A stretch of DNA of 64,000 bases, taken from positions 372,001 through 436,000 of the forward strand of contig NZ_FNAO01000004.1 of assembly GCF_900101815.1 (NCBI RefSeq), given 5' to 3'. The DNA comes from Pricia antarctica (lineage in GTDB: Bacteria; Bacteroidota; Bacteroidia; Flavobacteriales; Flavobacteriaceae). Below are positions 9,834 through 18,248 of the stretch, one piece after another. The notes beneath the pieces were generated by a model. That model saw only the letters and a list, made by a program, of their open reading frames with translations. It ran no database searches and had not been told where the DNA came from. The translations under genes were made by a program, and so were the position numbers. The stretch's first letter is position 1, and every line of letters begins with the position of its first letter.

Positions 9834-11276
9834 TTAGGGGCTGTAGGGTACTGTACCAGTTCTATCCACCGGATAGCCCCATTTTTGGATATACTCCATC
9901 CCGGGAAGAAATTCGTCGCCGTTTTCTTTTAGTCGTTCGGTCAAAAGTCGGTCCAGCTCGGATTGTATGTCGCTATACTGGTCATTGCCTACCAAATTGT
10001 TCATTTGATAAGGGTCATTTTCATTATCGAACAATAGCCATGGGCCGTTCAAATCGCGGGTGTAGGTGTAGTCTTGCGTACGTAATCCACGATACTCCCT
10101 GCCATTGTGCTCTACCCTGTTCCATTGTCCGAAGGGTTGCACGCAGGTAATCAGGGCAGCTCGGTCTATGTCTTCCTTGCCTTCCAAATAGCTTTTGTAA
10201 TTAATTCCTTCTACCGTTTCGGGAATATCAATAGTGCACAATGCCAGTAGGGTCGGCAGAATATCTTCGGAGTTCAGCAAGGCGTCTTTCACGGCCGGAG
10301 CGATACCCAAAGTTTTGGGAATATACCATAACATGGGTACCCGTATGGATTCATCGTAAGGCTGCTGCTTTTTATAGGCGCCGTGGGACCCGAGCAGATC
10401 GCCATGGTCGGAAGTAAAAACGATTATCGTGTTATCCAACTGTCCGGTATTTTTCAAATTGGACATCAAGTTGCCGATCATATCATCGAGTGCCCCAATG
10501 TGGGCGTAATAGCCGGCCAAATCTTTTTTGACCTGTTCTTTCATCTCTTCCGGAACGTTCTCACGCAATTGTATGCTATCCGGATGAAAACGCATTTGGT
10601 AGGCTTCGGGAGCTGTTTGATAGGGGGCATGCGGCGTTCCGTAGGATAAAATCAACGAGAACGGTTTTTTTTCTGTTGTTTGACCCTTCATATAATCAAT
10701 GGCGGCATCGGTCTGGGCAAAGGTGTCGTAACCGTCCCAAATCTTTTTTTCAGGGTCGTTGTTGGCGTAATACACCGAGTGGTTATAATCGTGCGTACAT
10801 TCATTGCCCTTCCAGAAATCAAAGCCCTGTCTTCTTTCTCCAGGTGGGATGAATGAAAGTCGGCCATGCCCGTCCAAATGCCATTTTCCGATATAGCCGG
10901 TATCGTATCCTGCTTTTGAAAATAGTTTACCGAAAGTGACCGCCGCCGTATCCAATTGTACATCGTTCATAAAGACGCCATGGGTGAGCGGTCGCTGCCC
11001 GGTAATAAGGGAAGCCCTGAACGGCGAGCAAACTGGCATACCGGATACGGCATTCTTGAAATTGACGCTTTTTGCGGCCAGACTGTCCAAATTGGGAGTG
11101 CTAATATTGGGGTCTCCGGCGTAACCGGTGGCTTGGGCCCGCCATTGATCGGTAAGGATAATTAGTACGTTGGGGCGTACTTTTTGGTCTGCACTATTTA
11201 CGATATCTTTATTTTGATGATTGCAAGCAACCGAAAATACAATGAACAAGCCCAACCTCCCCATTAATTTCTCCAT
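9834..11276 (-). CDS. Formylglycine-dependent sulfatase (S1 family), lipoprotein or exported
   Basis: 480 residues. The N-terminus (LGLFIVFSVACNHQ) looks like a lipoprotein signal with Cys18, though position -3 is Ser rather than Leu/Val. The sulfatase signature is complete: LTDQWRAQATGYAG near 41 with Asp43, and CSPFR with Cys83 as the residue converted to formylglycine, then ASLITGQRPLTHG. A second metal site appears as FTSDHGDLLGSHGAYKK in the C-terminal half. It probably removes sulfate from rhamnose or uronate in ulvan-type oligosaccharides. It has its own promoter-element pair (site D, 11402-11420). No maturase gene is visible in the window, so activation must rely on one encoded elsewhere. 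Confidence 0.9.
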   Translation of the reverse strand: MEKLMGRLGLFIVFSVACNHQNKDIVNSADQKVRPNVLIILTDQWRAQATGYAGDPNISTPNLDSLAAKSVNFKNAVSGMPVCSPFRASLITGQRPLTHGVFMNDVQLDTAAVTFGKLFSKAGYDTGYIGKWHLDGHGRLSFIPPGERRQGFDFWKGNECTHDYNHSVYYANNDPEKKIWDGYDTFAQTDAAIDYMKGQTTEKKPFSLILSYGTPHAPYQTAPEAYQMRFHPDSIQLRENVPEEMKEQVKKDLAGYYAHIGALDDMIGNLMSNLKNTGQLDNTIIVFTSDHGDLLGSHGAYKKQQPYDESIRVPMLWYIPKTLGIAPAVKDALLNSEDILPTLLALCTIDIPETVEGINYKSYLEGKEDIDRAALITCVQPFGQWNRVEHNGREYRGLRTQDYTYTRDLNGPWLLFDNENDPYQMNNLVGNDQYSDIQSELDRLLTERLKENGDEFLPGMEYIQKWGYPVDRTGTVPYSP

Positions 11277-11372
11277 TTCTAATTGCTTTATAAAGTGTTA
11301 TACTCTATTCTTTTATGATTTTCAGATCTTCAGTTGCTTGCACCTCAGTTTGAACTTTTCAGGAATTATCGC

Positions 11373-11380
11373 GAAATATA
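11373..11380 (-). promoter_or_regulatory. -7-like box for sulfatase gene
   Basis: Minus strand TATATTTC, one mismatch to TAnnTTTG, starting 21 bp after the end of site D (11402-11420) and 96 bp before the ATG at 11276. Confidence 0.5.
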
Positions 11381-11401
11381 AAATCATTTGAGCTAACGGG
11401 C

Positions 11402-11420
11402 ATCCTGTACCGTGCTGTTC
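11402..11420 (-). promoter_or_regulatory. 18-bp regulon element, site D
   Basis: Minus strand gaacagcacggtacaggat (the element plus one flanking base). It shares AACAG, GTACAGGAT and the spacing to the -7 box with the other copies, and points towards the sulfatase gene. Confidence 0.6.
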
Positions 11421-11478
11421 GATGGAAAAAAGAAGGATTGGGAAGCAATCAGGTAGGCCCAGGATACCTATCCTAAAA

Positions 11479-11640
11479 TTTAGTTTTATTCCTACTCCAG
11501 TTTCCGGGTTAAAGAAAAATGGTCAAAAAATCAAGGGTAGTTCAGATATCAAGGTCTTGTCATCTAACGATGATGAAACCGTTTTGGAAGTTGTCTCTGG
11601 CAGCTATTCTTTTGACGGGAATTTTTCTGGACAATCATAA
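11479..11640 (+). pseudogene. Relic of the C-terminus of a GH78 alpha-L-rhamnosidase
   Basis: About 52 codons read in frame to a stop at 11638-11640: GLKKNGQKIKGSSDIKVL and then DDETVLEVVSGSYSFDGNF. This matches the pattern of the C-terminal beta-domain of GH78 enzymes (IP..., xENGKxI..., then VLEVGSGxYxF at the very end). The upstream frame contains nothing of the catalytic domain, and no start codon with a ribosome site precedes it. I infer that a plus-strand rhamnosidase gene once stood here and was mostly deleted. It sits head-on to the DUF1080 gene and between regulon sites D and B. Confidence 0.6.
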
Positions 11641-11662
11641 ATTTTCAATGAATTCCTTTCAA

Positions 11663-11680
11663 AACAGGACAGTACAGGAT
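11663..11680 (+). promoter_or_regulatory. 18-bp regulon element, orphan site B
   Basis: Plus strand aacaggacagtacaggat, identical over all 18 bp to site C upstream of SusC-1 (21430-21447, other strand). A TAATATAG box (two mismatches to TAnnTTTG) begins exactly 21 bp after it, at 11702. No protein gene follows on the plus strand before the terminator at 11760. Confidence 0.6.
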
Positions 11681-11713
11681 GGGGCTTTTTTAAAATTATG
11701 GTAATATAGTCCT

Positions 11714-11791
11714 ATGGAGCCTCATAACCTCCAGGTTGTTTGAGTTAGTTAGTTTATAGGGGGCGAAAAGAAAAATTTCGCCCCTTTTTTT
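11714..11791 (+). ncRNA. Candidate small RNA (about 78 nt) driven by site B
   Basis: The predicted start is a few bases after the -7-like box at 11702-11709, and the transcript would end in the terminator at 11760-11791. The body can form a GGAG (11716-11719) / CTCC (11729-11732) hairpin and leaves a CCTCC tract that could pair with ribosome-binding sites. There is no start codon with a usable reading frame. Alternatively the promoter is a leftover of the gene loss next door and drives nothing useful. The boundaries are inferred, not observed. Confidence 0.35.
11760..11791 (+). terminator. Intrinsic terminator
   Basis: A perfect 9-bp stem (ggggcgaaa at 11760-11768, tttcgcccc at 11776-11784) with a 7-nt loop, followed by seven T. 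The T-tract is on the plus strand, so it ends plus-strand transcription (relic GH78 gene and/or the candidate small RNA). It could act weakly on the opposing DUF1080 transcript. Confidence 0.8.
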
Positions 11792-11800
11792 ATGCCAGGT

Positions 11801-12613
11801 TTAAAGGTTCTTTAAACGAATGTTCCGGTACTCAACGGTCATCGGAGGCCCTACGTGTACTTGAACTCCCAAATATCCAGATGATTTTCGGTTGATGGCA
11901 TCGTCATCGGTAACATCGCTCATCAGCACACCGTTCACATAATGCTGTAATCGATTTCCTTTAACAATCAGGTGAATTTTGTTCCAGTCCTCACTGTTAA
12001 TTTTTGTTTTTAGGGAGTCTGATTCCCCAAGGGATGCGACCACTTCCCTACTCTGCCAACAGTTTTTTTGAACATTGGCGCGTAAGGATCCGGCTTCTTC
12101 TGGATTATCTTGTGAATGTATGATGACCTTCTCCCCCCGATAGGCCAATGTTGTCCTTTTCCTCTCCTCGTAGTTCTGTCCGGTATAGGTGTTTTTTCCG
12201 TCAATATCGGCCTGATAGCCTCGTAGGGCGTGGGGGATAGTATCGATCTGTTCACTGCGATAGTTGATACCACTATTGCCTGTTTCCGCAATTTTAACGT
12301 CCAATTTCAGTTCAAAATCGTCGGGTTGGCCACCTTGCCAGATGATAAAGGTGTTGTTCTTGAGCAGCGTTTCGGGAGTGACCTCACCCGTTAAATTACC
12401 GTTTTTTACACTCCAATAGGTAGGGTCGCCTTCCCAACCTTCCAAGGTTTTACCATCGAAGATTGTTGTGAAACCATCCTTATCCTCATTTGTGGCAACT
12501 TCAGGTTTTTCGGTTGTTTTATCCTTCTTATTTTCACCGCAGGCTTGCAGTACGAAGCATAACGAAATGGTAAACAGCATTTGCAGCGGAATATTCAGTT
12601 TGGATTTTTTCAT
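11801..12613 (-). CDS. DUF1080 (3-keto-disaccharide hydrolase-type) lipoprotein
   Basis: 270 residues from the ATG at 12613; a TTG seven codons upstream is less likely. The lipobox LQACG places Cys near residue 24. The DUF1080 beta-sandwich shows its hallmarks: GFTTIFDGKTLEGWEGD, FELKLDVKIAETGNSGINYRS, and the end VGPPMTVEYRNIRLKNL. Some DUF1080 proteins act on 3-keto-glycosides made by Gfo/Idh enzymes; others may only bind sugar. It is the last gene of the SusC-1 operon, after the FG-GAP protein. Together with the exported Gfo/Idh enzymes and the heme protein it suggests an oxidative step in this locus. Confidence 0.85.
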   Translation of the reverse strand: MKKSKLNIPLQMLFTISLCFVLQACGENKKDKTTEKPEVATNEDKDGFTTIFDGKTLEGWEGDPTYWSVKNGNLTGEVTPETLLKNNTFIIWQGGQPDDFELKLDVKIAETGNSGINYRSEQIDTIPHALRGYQADIDGKNTYTGQNYEERKRTTLAYRGEKVIIHSQDNPEEAGSLRANVQKNCWQSREVVASLGESDSLKTKINSEDWNKIHLIVKGNRLQHYVNGVLMSDVTDDDAINRKSSGYLGVQVHVGPPMTVEYRNIRLKNL

Positions 12614-12751
12614 CTTTTTGATTTCAAATTTCAAGTCAATTTTCGCATTGAAGTTCGTTCATGCGCTCAACTTCTTTTATATCTTTTATTTAATCTTTCT
12701 CCTTGTTTTTGTTTCTTGGCGCTTAATGCTTGATTCTCGGCCCATTTATGG

Positions 12752-13927
12752 TCATTTTTGATCTACCCGTTCATTGTAATAAACGACCAATCCATCCTTG
12801 CCCGCCACTATAATATCTTTTCTACCGTCATCGTTTAAATCGGCAACGCTAAAATAGACACCAGTACCTTTTCCCACTCCATAGGCCCCATAGTCGATGA
12901 CCTGTTTGCTAAAATTCTCACCATTCCAACGAAAATAATAGAGGCCTAATTCGTCGTTTCCGCCGGGATCTTTACCGTTGTGGGCGCGGTATCGCTTGCC
13001 GGTGATCAGTTCGTTGGTTCCGTCTACGTCCAAATCGGCCCATTCCATGCTGTGGTATTGGGAATTGAAAGGGTCGATAGCATGTTTTAGCCATTTTTTA
13101 TCCTTGGCTTCTTCGGGAGTCTGTTCGTACCAATACAGGCCATAATCGTGCCCTTGTCCCACAATCAAATCGTTCAGTCCGTCTTCATTGACATCCACCG
13201 CAAGAACGGGGACGCTGGCCGTACCCAGTTCAAATTCGGAATGGAATTTCCAAAGGGCTTCAAAAGGTTTTTTTGGAGCTTCCAACCAGCCTGAAGGTAT
13301 GACCAGATCTCCCCTCCCATCGCCATTGATATCTCCAAAGCCCAGACCGTGGCCGTGTTTATCGGTAATCGCAAACGATTTGAATTTTCCGGTACCTTTT
13401 CCCTGGTTATCCAAGATGAGACGAAAGATTTTGAGAGAATCATTGGGCGTATTGGGAACGATCTCTACAACGCCATCCCCATCAATATCCCAAGAACGGG
13501 TAGTCTCAATATTACCTACTTCGGCAATAACATGGTCTGCCCACTCGCCTTCATCTCCGGGATTTTCTTTCCATACCAATTTGCCCCCGAACCATCCACC
13601 GGTAACAAAGTCCATATGGCCATCACCATTGACATCCAAAGGAATCGTGGAAAAATCATCGTAATATTCACCATAGCGTTTGGCCGCGCCTATGGCCTGT
13701 CGGATTCTATATTCGGGACCCTCATACCAAAATCCGCCCGAAACTATATCGGGCACCTTATCGTTGTTCACGTCGAATACTCCTACGGATTCATAACTTT
13801 CAGAGGCGATTTTTTTCTTGGTAAAACGTATGGGTGGTGTATTGTTTTTCTGAGGAACATGACCCGATTGACCGACACCATAATTTGTCAACATAAAAAA
13901 TAATAGAACTAAAATCGCGGCTTTCAT
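12752..13927 (-). CDS. Secreted FG-GAP/VCBS beta-propeller protein
   Basis: 391 residues with a signal peptide (about 1-19, ending GVGQS). At least six repeats contain calcium-binding-like motifs: FDVNNDKVPDIVSGG, LDVNGDGHMDFVTGG, WDIDGDGVVEIV, GDINGDGRGDLVIPSG, VDVNEDGLNDLIVG, ADLDVDGTNELITG and ADLNDDGRKDIIVAG. This predicts a seven-bladed propeller covering the whole chain. It starts 15 bp after the heme-protein gene and belongs to the SusC-1 operon. Ulvan lyases of families PL24/25 are also propellers, but I see no evidence of a lyase active site here, so a binding or scaffold role is equally possible. Confidence 0.85.
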   Translation of the reverse strand: MKAAILVLLFFMLTNYGVGQSGHVPQKNNTPPIRFTKKKIASESYESVGVFDVNNDKVPDIVSGGFWYEGPEYRIRQAIGAAKRYGEYYDDFSTIPLDVNGDGHMDFVTGGWFGGKLVWKENPGDEGEWADHVIAEVGNIETTRSWDIDGDGVVEIVPNTPNDSLKIFRLILDNQGKGTGKFKSFAITDKHGHGLGFGDINGDGRGDLVIPSGWLEAPKKPFEALWKFHSEFELGTASVPVLAVDVNEDGLNDLIVGQGHDYGLYWYEQTPEEAKDKKWLKHAIDPFNSQYHSMEWADLDVDGTNELITGKRYRAHNGKDPGGNDELGLYYFRWNGENFSKQVIDYGAYGVGKGTGVYFSVADLNDDGRKDIIVAGKDGLVVYYNERVDQK

Positions 13928-13941
13928 CGGCGGAGCATTTC

Positions 13942-16644
13942 TTATCGCGAAGCCTGTGCCTGATTTCCTCCTTTTGAGTACACAGGGTTATCGGGATTAC
14001 CACCTGCCTTTAGATAGGCCAACAAATCTTTCAGTTCATCAGGATTCATTCTATTGATCAATCCCGCTGGCATGAGGGAAACGGTGGACATCTTTTGGCT
14101 CGTTACTTCGCTTTTGGGAATTTTCCGGGTCAAATCGGGCGCATAGGGGTTTTGGGAAATGACGTAATTGCTATCATCTTCACTGATCAGCCTTCCTACC
14201 ACCGTTTGCCCGTTCTTTAAGGAAAACTCCGTTGCATTATATTGGTCCGAAATGGTTTTGTTGGGTTCTATGATAGCTTCCATCATATCCTCGGGCGTAA
14301 ATCGCGTACCCAACTGGGTAAGGTCGGGACCAATATTTTCGCCTTCACCGCGCATGGCATGACAGGTAACACAGGTCGCTGCGGCATACATGTTTTTACC
14401 ATCCTCAAAATTCCTTCCCTCAAGGCCATCGGCCAATAAGGATTCTACATCCTCAGGCTGCCAGTTTCTTCCGGGACCTTCGGGCTGCTCGGCTTCCTGC
14501 ACCAAATCCGTACCGGAACTTCCGAGTAACGAATCCCCGGAAATGGTATTGTAATATTCGAATTTGTTTTTGGGGACCTGTGATAAGGCAGATTCCCTAG
14601 CTTTATCGATAAATCCGATATAGCTGCGGCCCGCCTTAAATGAAAAGGCCTTGTAAAACCATTTGAAATATTCGTCACGCAGTTCGGGAGTCCAACCTGC
14701 ATTGACACTGTCAAGAACGATACCGTAATAGGTATGCTGGGCCAAGGGCATATTTTTCAAGGTACTGGCAATGTCCATTCCGTATTGTGGGTTCCTCAAT
14801 ATTAGGTCAGAGGCGTCCGTAGCTGTATTTGCCATGACCGAGGCGTTTTCGCCTTCCTGTGATTGTAACAAGGCCAAGGTTTTACTCACGACCTTCGGAT
14901 CATCCAAATAGGCGAGCGTTTTGCTCAAGGATTGGTTCAGTACATCGGTCTTCGCCGGGTAATGGCCTTCTAAATACTGTACGACTTTGTTACTCATTCC
15001 GGATGCGGGCTTGCCAAAACGGGAGATGGTAACCTCAAAGGCCCGCAGCAGGTCTACTTGCTGTATATCCGAAAGTCCATCGTATTTTACCTCCATCATC
15101 GCAATCAACATCCGGTCACGTTGGGATGCGTTTCCATGTCGGGCCAAAGCTATCATGCCTTGAACCATCGCTTCGGGGTCTTTTTCGCTGTATACCCGAT
15201 CCTGCCATTCCTTTACGGGCTGATGCTCTATTGCTATTCTGGCGGCATAGCGCACAAAACGGTCGGTATGTTTTAAGTTGGGCCAAGCGAAATCGACCGC
15301 GCCTTCTATTGGTCCCATATGATAGGTTTCCAATTTTTTACGTAGTGCGTTTTCCTCGGTCTGTTCCGGAGCCGAAGTGGAAGCCAAGGCAGCTTCCTTT
15401 CCTTCTTCATCCTTATAGTACACCCGATAAAGATCGGATTCCAACCGGCGGCCACCGGTCATAAAATACATGGCTCCATCGGGACCAATGACACCATCGG
15501 TCAAGGGAAGTGGTATGCCAGAAACAAATTCCTCCTTTATTCCGGAATAGGTAGCGCCTTCCGGCTTTAGTTCTATGGCGTAGATGATACCGAAGCTCCA
15601 GTCAAAGGCAAAAATGCTATGCTTGTATTTTTCGGGAAATTTGGCATCTTTTCCATAAGAAACGCTGGTCGGAGAGCCTTGGCCGATATTCAACACTGGC
15701 GGCAGGTTGTCTGGATAGGCAGCAGACCATTTTTGGTTGCCCGTACGCCATCCGAACTCGGCCCCACTGGGTACATGACAGATCCGCGTCGGCCGGTACC
15801 AGGGCATGCCCAGGTCCCATTCCATATCCGAATCATAGGTAAACATATCGCCCAATTCGTTAAAGGCCAGATCGAAAGGATTCCGAAAACCGGAAGCGAC
15901 TTGCTCCCATTTTTTTCCTTCGGGATCTATATGGGCGATCCATCCGCCCGGTGCGCCACGATCATTGGCATGGCCACGCGGATCTTTGATCAACGGAAAT
16001 AAATTGTCGTCTTCCCATACCTTGGGAAGCCGATACGAATCCATTTCAGGCATATCGGTATGGTTGCCGGCGATGACGTAAAGGGATTTTTGGTCTGGCG
16101 CCATGACGATACTATGGGGGCCATGCTCGCCTGCGCCGTCCAATTCTTTGAGCAAGGTTATCTTGTCGTATTGGTCGTCGTTGTCCGTATCCTGCAAGCG
16201 GTATAGACCGCTTCCCTTTTCAAACTCGTCATCACTGCGGTGGTTGACCATTACATACAGACTGTTGAACGCATAGAGCAAGCCTTGGGCGTACCCCATC
16301 TGGATTACCGAATCGGCCACTTGTTCCCCGGTTTGAATCTTTAGTTTTTCAATTTTCGGAGTTAGGTTTTCAGAGCCAATCGCCGGTATTTCCATCCGGT
16401 ATAGCGCACCGTACTGATCTGAGGTAATCAAACGGCCCTTATTGTCGAAGGTCATCGCCACCCAAGAACCTTCTTCCTCGTCGCCGGGACTATAGAGATG
16501 CTCCGCCTTAAAGCCCGGCTGCAGTTTCAGCTTGGCCAGTTTCGGGGGCAGGTTTTCGGGGGTTTCATTTTTCGAATCGGAATTAGTAGTACAGGAAATT
16601 GCCAAAAAAGCAATACCTATTAAAATTAACAATCTTCTGTTCAT
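13942..16644 (-). CDS. PVC-type heme-binding lipoprotein (propeller, HEAT-like region, cytochrome c)
   Basis: 900 residues. Lipobox AISCT (Cys18). Residues about 30-430 form a membrane-bound-dehydrogenase/sorbosone-type propeller (WVAMTFDNKGRLITSDQYG, GFRNPFDLAFNELGDMF). The middle, about 450-720, is helical and HEAT-like. Near residue 755 a c-type heme site CVTCH is followed by GEGENIGPDLTQLG and a Met-rich tail (SLMPAGLINRM) that could supply the axial ligand. Such proteins are thought to pass electrons from periplasmic sugar oxidation. It lies 43 bp after SusD-1. It may accept electrons from an oxidative step on the imported glycan; the partner is not proven. Confidence 0.85.
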   Translation of the reverse strand: MNRRLLILIGIAFLAISCTTNSDSKNETPENLPPKLAKLKLQPGFKAEHLYSPGDEEEGSWVAMTFDNKGRLITSDQYGALYRMEIPAIGSENLTPKIEKLKIQTGEQVADSVIQMGYAQGLLYAFNSLYVMVNHRSDDEFEKGSGLYRLQDTDNDDQYDKITLLKELDGAGEHGPHSIVMAPDQKSLYVIAGNHTDMPEMDSYRLPKVWEDDNLFPLIKDPRGHANDRGAPGGWIAHIDPEGKKWEQVASGFRNPFDLAFNELGDMFTYDSDMEWDLGMPWYRPTRICHVPSGAEFGWRTGNQKWSAAYPDNLPPVLNIGQGSPTSVSYGKDAKFPEKYKHSIFAFDWSFGIIYAIELKPEGATYSGIKEEFVSGIPLPLTDGVIGPDGAMYFMTGGRRLESDLYRVYYKDEEGKEAALASTSAPEQTEENALRKKLETYHMGPIEGAVDFAWPNLKHTDRFVRYAARIAIEHQPVKEWQDRVYSEKDPEAMVQGMIALARHGNASQRDRMLIAMMEVKYDGLSDIQQVDLLRAFEVTISRFGKPASGMSNKVVQYLEGHYPAKTDVLNQSLSKTLAYLDDPKVVSKTLALLQSQEGENASVMANTATDASDLILRNPQYGMDIASTLKNMPLAQHTYYGIVLDSVNAGWTPELRDEYFKWFYKAFSFKAGRSYIGFIDKARESALSQVPKNKFEYYNTISGDSLLGSSGTDLVQEAEQPEGPGRNWQPEDVESLLADGLEGRNFEDGKNMYAAATCVTCHAMRGEGENIGPDLTQLGTRFTPEDMMEAIIEPNKTISDQYNATEFSLKNGQTVVGRLISEDDSNYVISQNPYAPDLTRKIPKSEVTSQKMSTVSLMPAGLINRMNPDELKDLLAYLKAGGNPDNPVYSKGGNQAQASR

Positions 16645-16687
16645 GCTGTAAATATTTTTTAACTTTTTCTTCTATGCTCCTAAAGTA

Positions 16688-18181
16688 CTAAAAATTTGGG
16701 TTCAATGAGGATTCGGCTGCAGGAAGCGCATATCGCAGACTGATATTCGAAAATGCATTTGCACGGGGTTCTACGCCTTCGGGATAGTAGTATTCGTTGG
16801 GTGTGGCCTTTATTCGGTTTCCGTAGGCCGTAATTACCTCCACGGCACGACCGGTCCTGACAAGGTCGAACCAGCGTTTGTTCTCAAAGGCGAGTTCTAC
16901 CCTACGTTCCCTATAAATAGCATCCAATAAATCGCCCGAGGCGTCACCGAGTCCGGCACGAGTTCGCACTTCGTTCAAAAAGGTGGCTGCTTCCCCCGAT
17001 TTGCCCTGTTCCTCCAGCGCTTCCGCCATAAACAACAGCACCTCCGAATAGCGATATACCGGCCAGTTCATTCCAGTATTTCCATTCAGCGCATGCGGCT
17101 CAACATATTTTTTGATGATGGGGTACACCCCGTCTCTCCAGAAACTTTCGCTGGCCGTAATATATTGAATGGAGGCCTCTAGTCTTAAATCGCCTGGCTC
17201 ATAGGCCGCTATAATATCCGGTGTGGGGATATTATTACCTTCGCCGTTAAGCGGTTGGGGGTTTGAAGTACCCGTAATCAATCCCACTTCATCGGCCGTC
17301 AGTGGTCGTGGCAGAAAATTGTAGAGAAAACTTCCGTTCAATCCCTCGGCACCTTCCTTGTACTGTACCTCAAATACCGATTCCATATTGTTTTTGTTGT
17401 CGGTGGTACCGGAAAATGCATCGGCATAAATCGGCATCAGGGTATATTCGTTACTGTCGATAATAGCCCTAAGCTGAGTTTCGGCGCCCGCCCAGTTTTT
17501 TTGAACAATATAAGCATTGGCCAATACCGTACGTGCTGCCCCGGAGGTGACCCTTCCGGCCTCCTGTTCCGATTTTGGGGGTAATAATTGTGCGGCCTCC
17601 CCGGCATCGGCTATGATTTGCACATAGATTTCCTCTTCGGATGACAGCGGTAATGCCGCATCTTCACGACCGGCAACCGGAACCAAATGAAGAGGTACAC
17701 TTCCAAAGAACTGCACCAATTCTAAATAGGCGTATGCCCTGAGAAAAAGAGCTTGGCCCTTGAGATTATTCTTGGCAGAGGTGTCAAATTCGGCATCGTC
17801 GATAGTAGCCAATATTTGATTTGCGCGGGCAATTATTTGGTAATCCAGCACGTATTGCTGTCCTACCCAGTTGTTGGCGGTGATTCCGTTATCGCTGGGG
17901 ATGGCAAAGTCGGCAATATCCTCTTGTTGCTCGGTTGCCCCAAAAGCGGTATTTCTGGCATAATAGGTGTTATCGGAATGCATTTCGGCCAAATAGGGCT
18001 TTGCTTGGTTGTTTATCTGACGTAAGGGTACGTAAGCCCCGTTGACGGCCTGTTCAAAATCATCTGCGGTCTTAAAAAAGGTAGGCTCGCTTAATGAATC
18101 CTCTGGGAAAATCGTAAGCTCATCCTCACAACCAACTGTTAGGACGCCCAAAACTAGGAGAAATAGGAATTTATTTTTCAT
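16688..18181 (-). CDS. SusD-like surface glycan-binding lipoprotein (SusD-1)
   Basis: 497 residues, lipobox LTVGCE. The N-terminal segment (FPEDSLSEPTFFKTADDFEQAVNGAY, seen in pieces), a TPR-rich middle (LRAYAYLELVQFFGSVPLHL) and the C-terminal RERRVELAFENKRWFDLVRTG are typical of SusD/RagB. It caps the SusC channel on the cell surface and captures oligosaccharide. The gene lies 67 bp downstream of SusC-1 and is in one operon with it. Confidence 0.95.
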   Translation of the reverse strand: MKNKFLFLLVLGVLTVGCEDELTIFPEDSLSEPTFFKTADDFEQAVNGAYVPLRQINNQAKPYLAEMHSDNTYYARNTAFGATEQQEDIADFAIPSDNGITANNWVGQQYVLDYQIIARANQILATIDDAEFDTSAKNNLKGQALFLRAYAYLELVQFFGSVPLHLVPVAGREDAALPLSSEEEIYVQIIADAGEAAQLLPPKSEQEAGRVTSGAARTVLANAYIVQKNWAGAETQLRAIIDSNEYTLMPIYADAFSGTTDNKNNMESVFEVQYKEGAEGLNGSFLYNFLPRPLTADEVGLITGTSNPQPLNGEGNNIPTPDIIAAYEPGDLRLEASIQYITASESFWRDGVYPIIKKYVEPHALNGNTGMNWPVYRYSEVLLFMAEALEEQGKSGEAATFLNEVRTRAGLGDASGDLLDAIYRERRVELAFENKRWFDLVRTGRAVEVITAYGNRIKATPNEYYYPEGVEPRANAFSNISLRYALPAAESSLNPNF

Positions 18182-18248
18182 TTTATTTGTTTTATATAGT
18201 GATATAAAATGGTTTCAATTATTAAATCCGAAAATCAGTTTTTTTCCC

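Noticed and set aside
12752-13927. FG-GAP propeller protein as an ulvan lyase
   Set aside because: Propeller lyases exist, but I could not identify an active-site His/Tyr pattern, and FG-GAP repeats occur in many non-enzymatic proteins.
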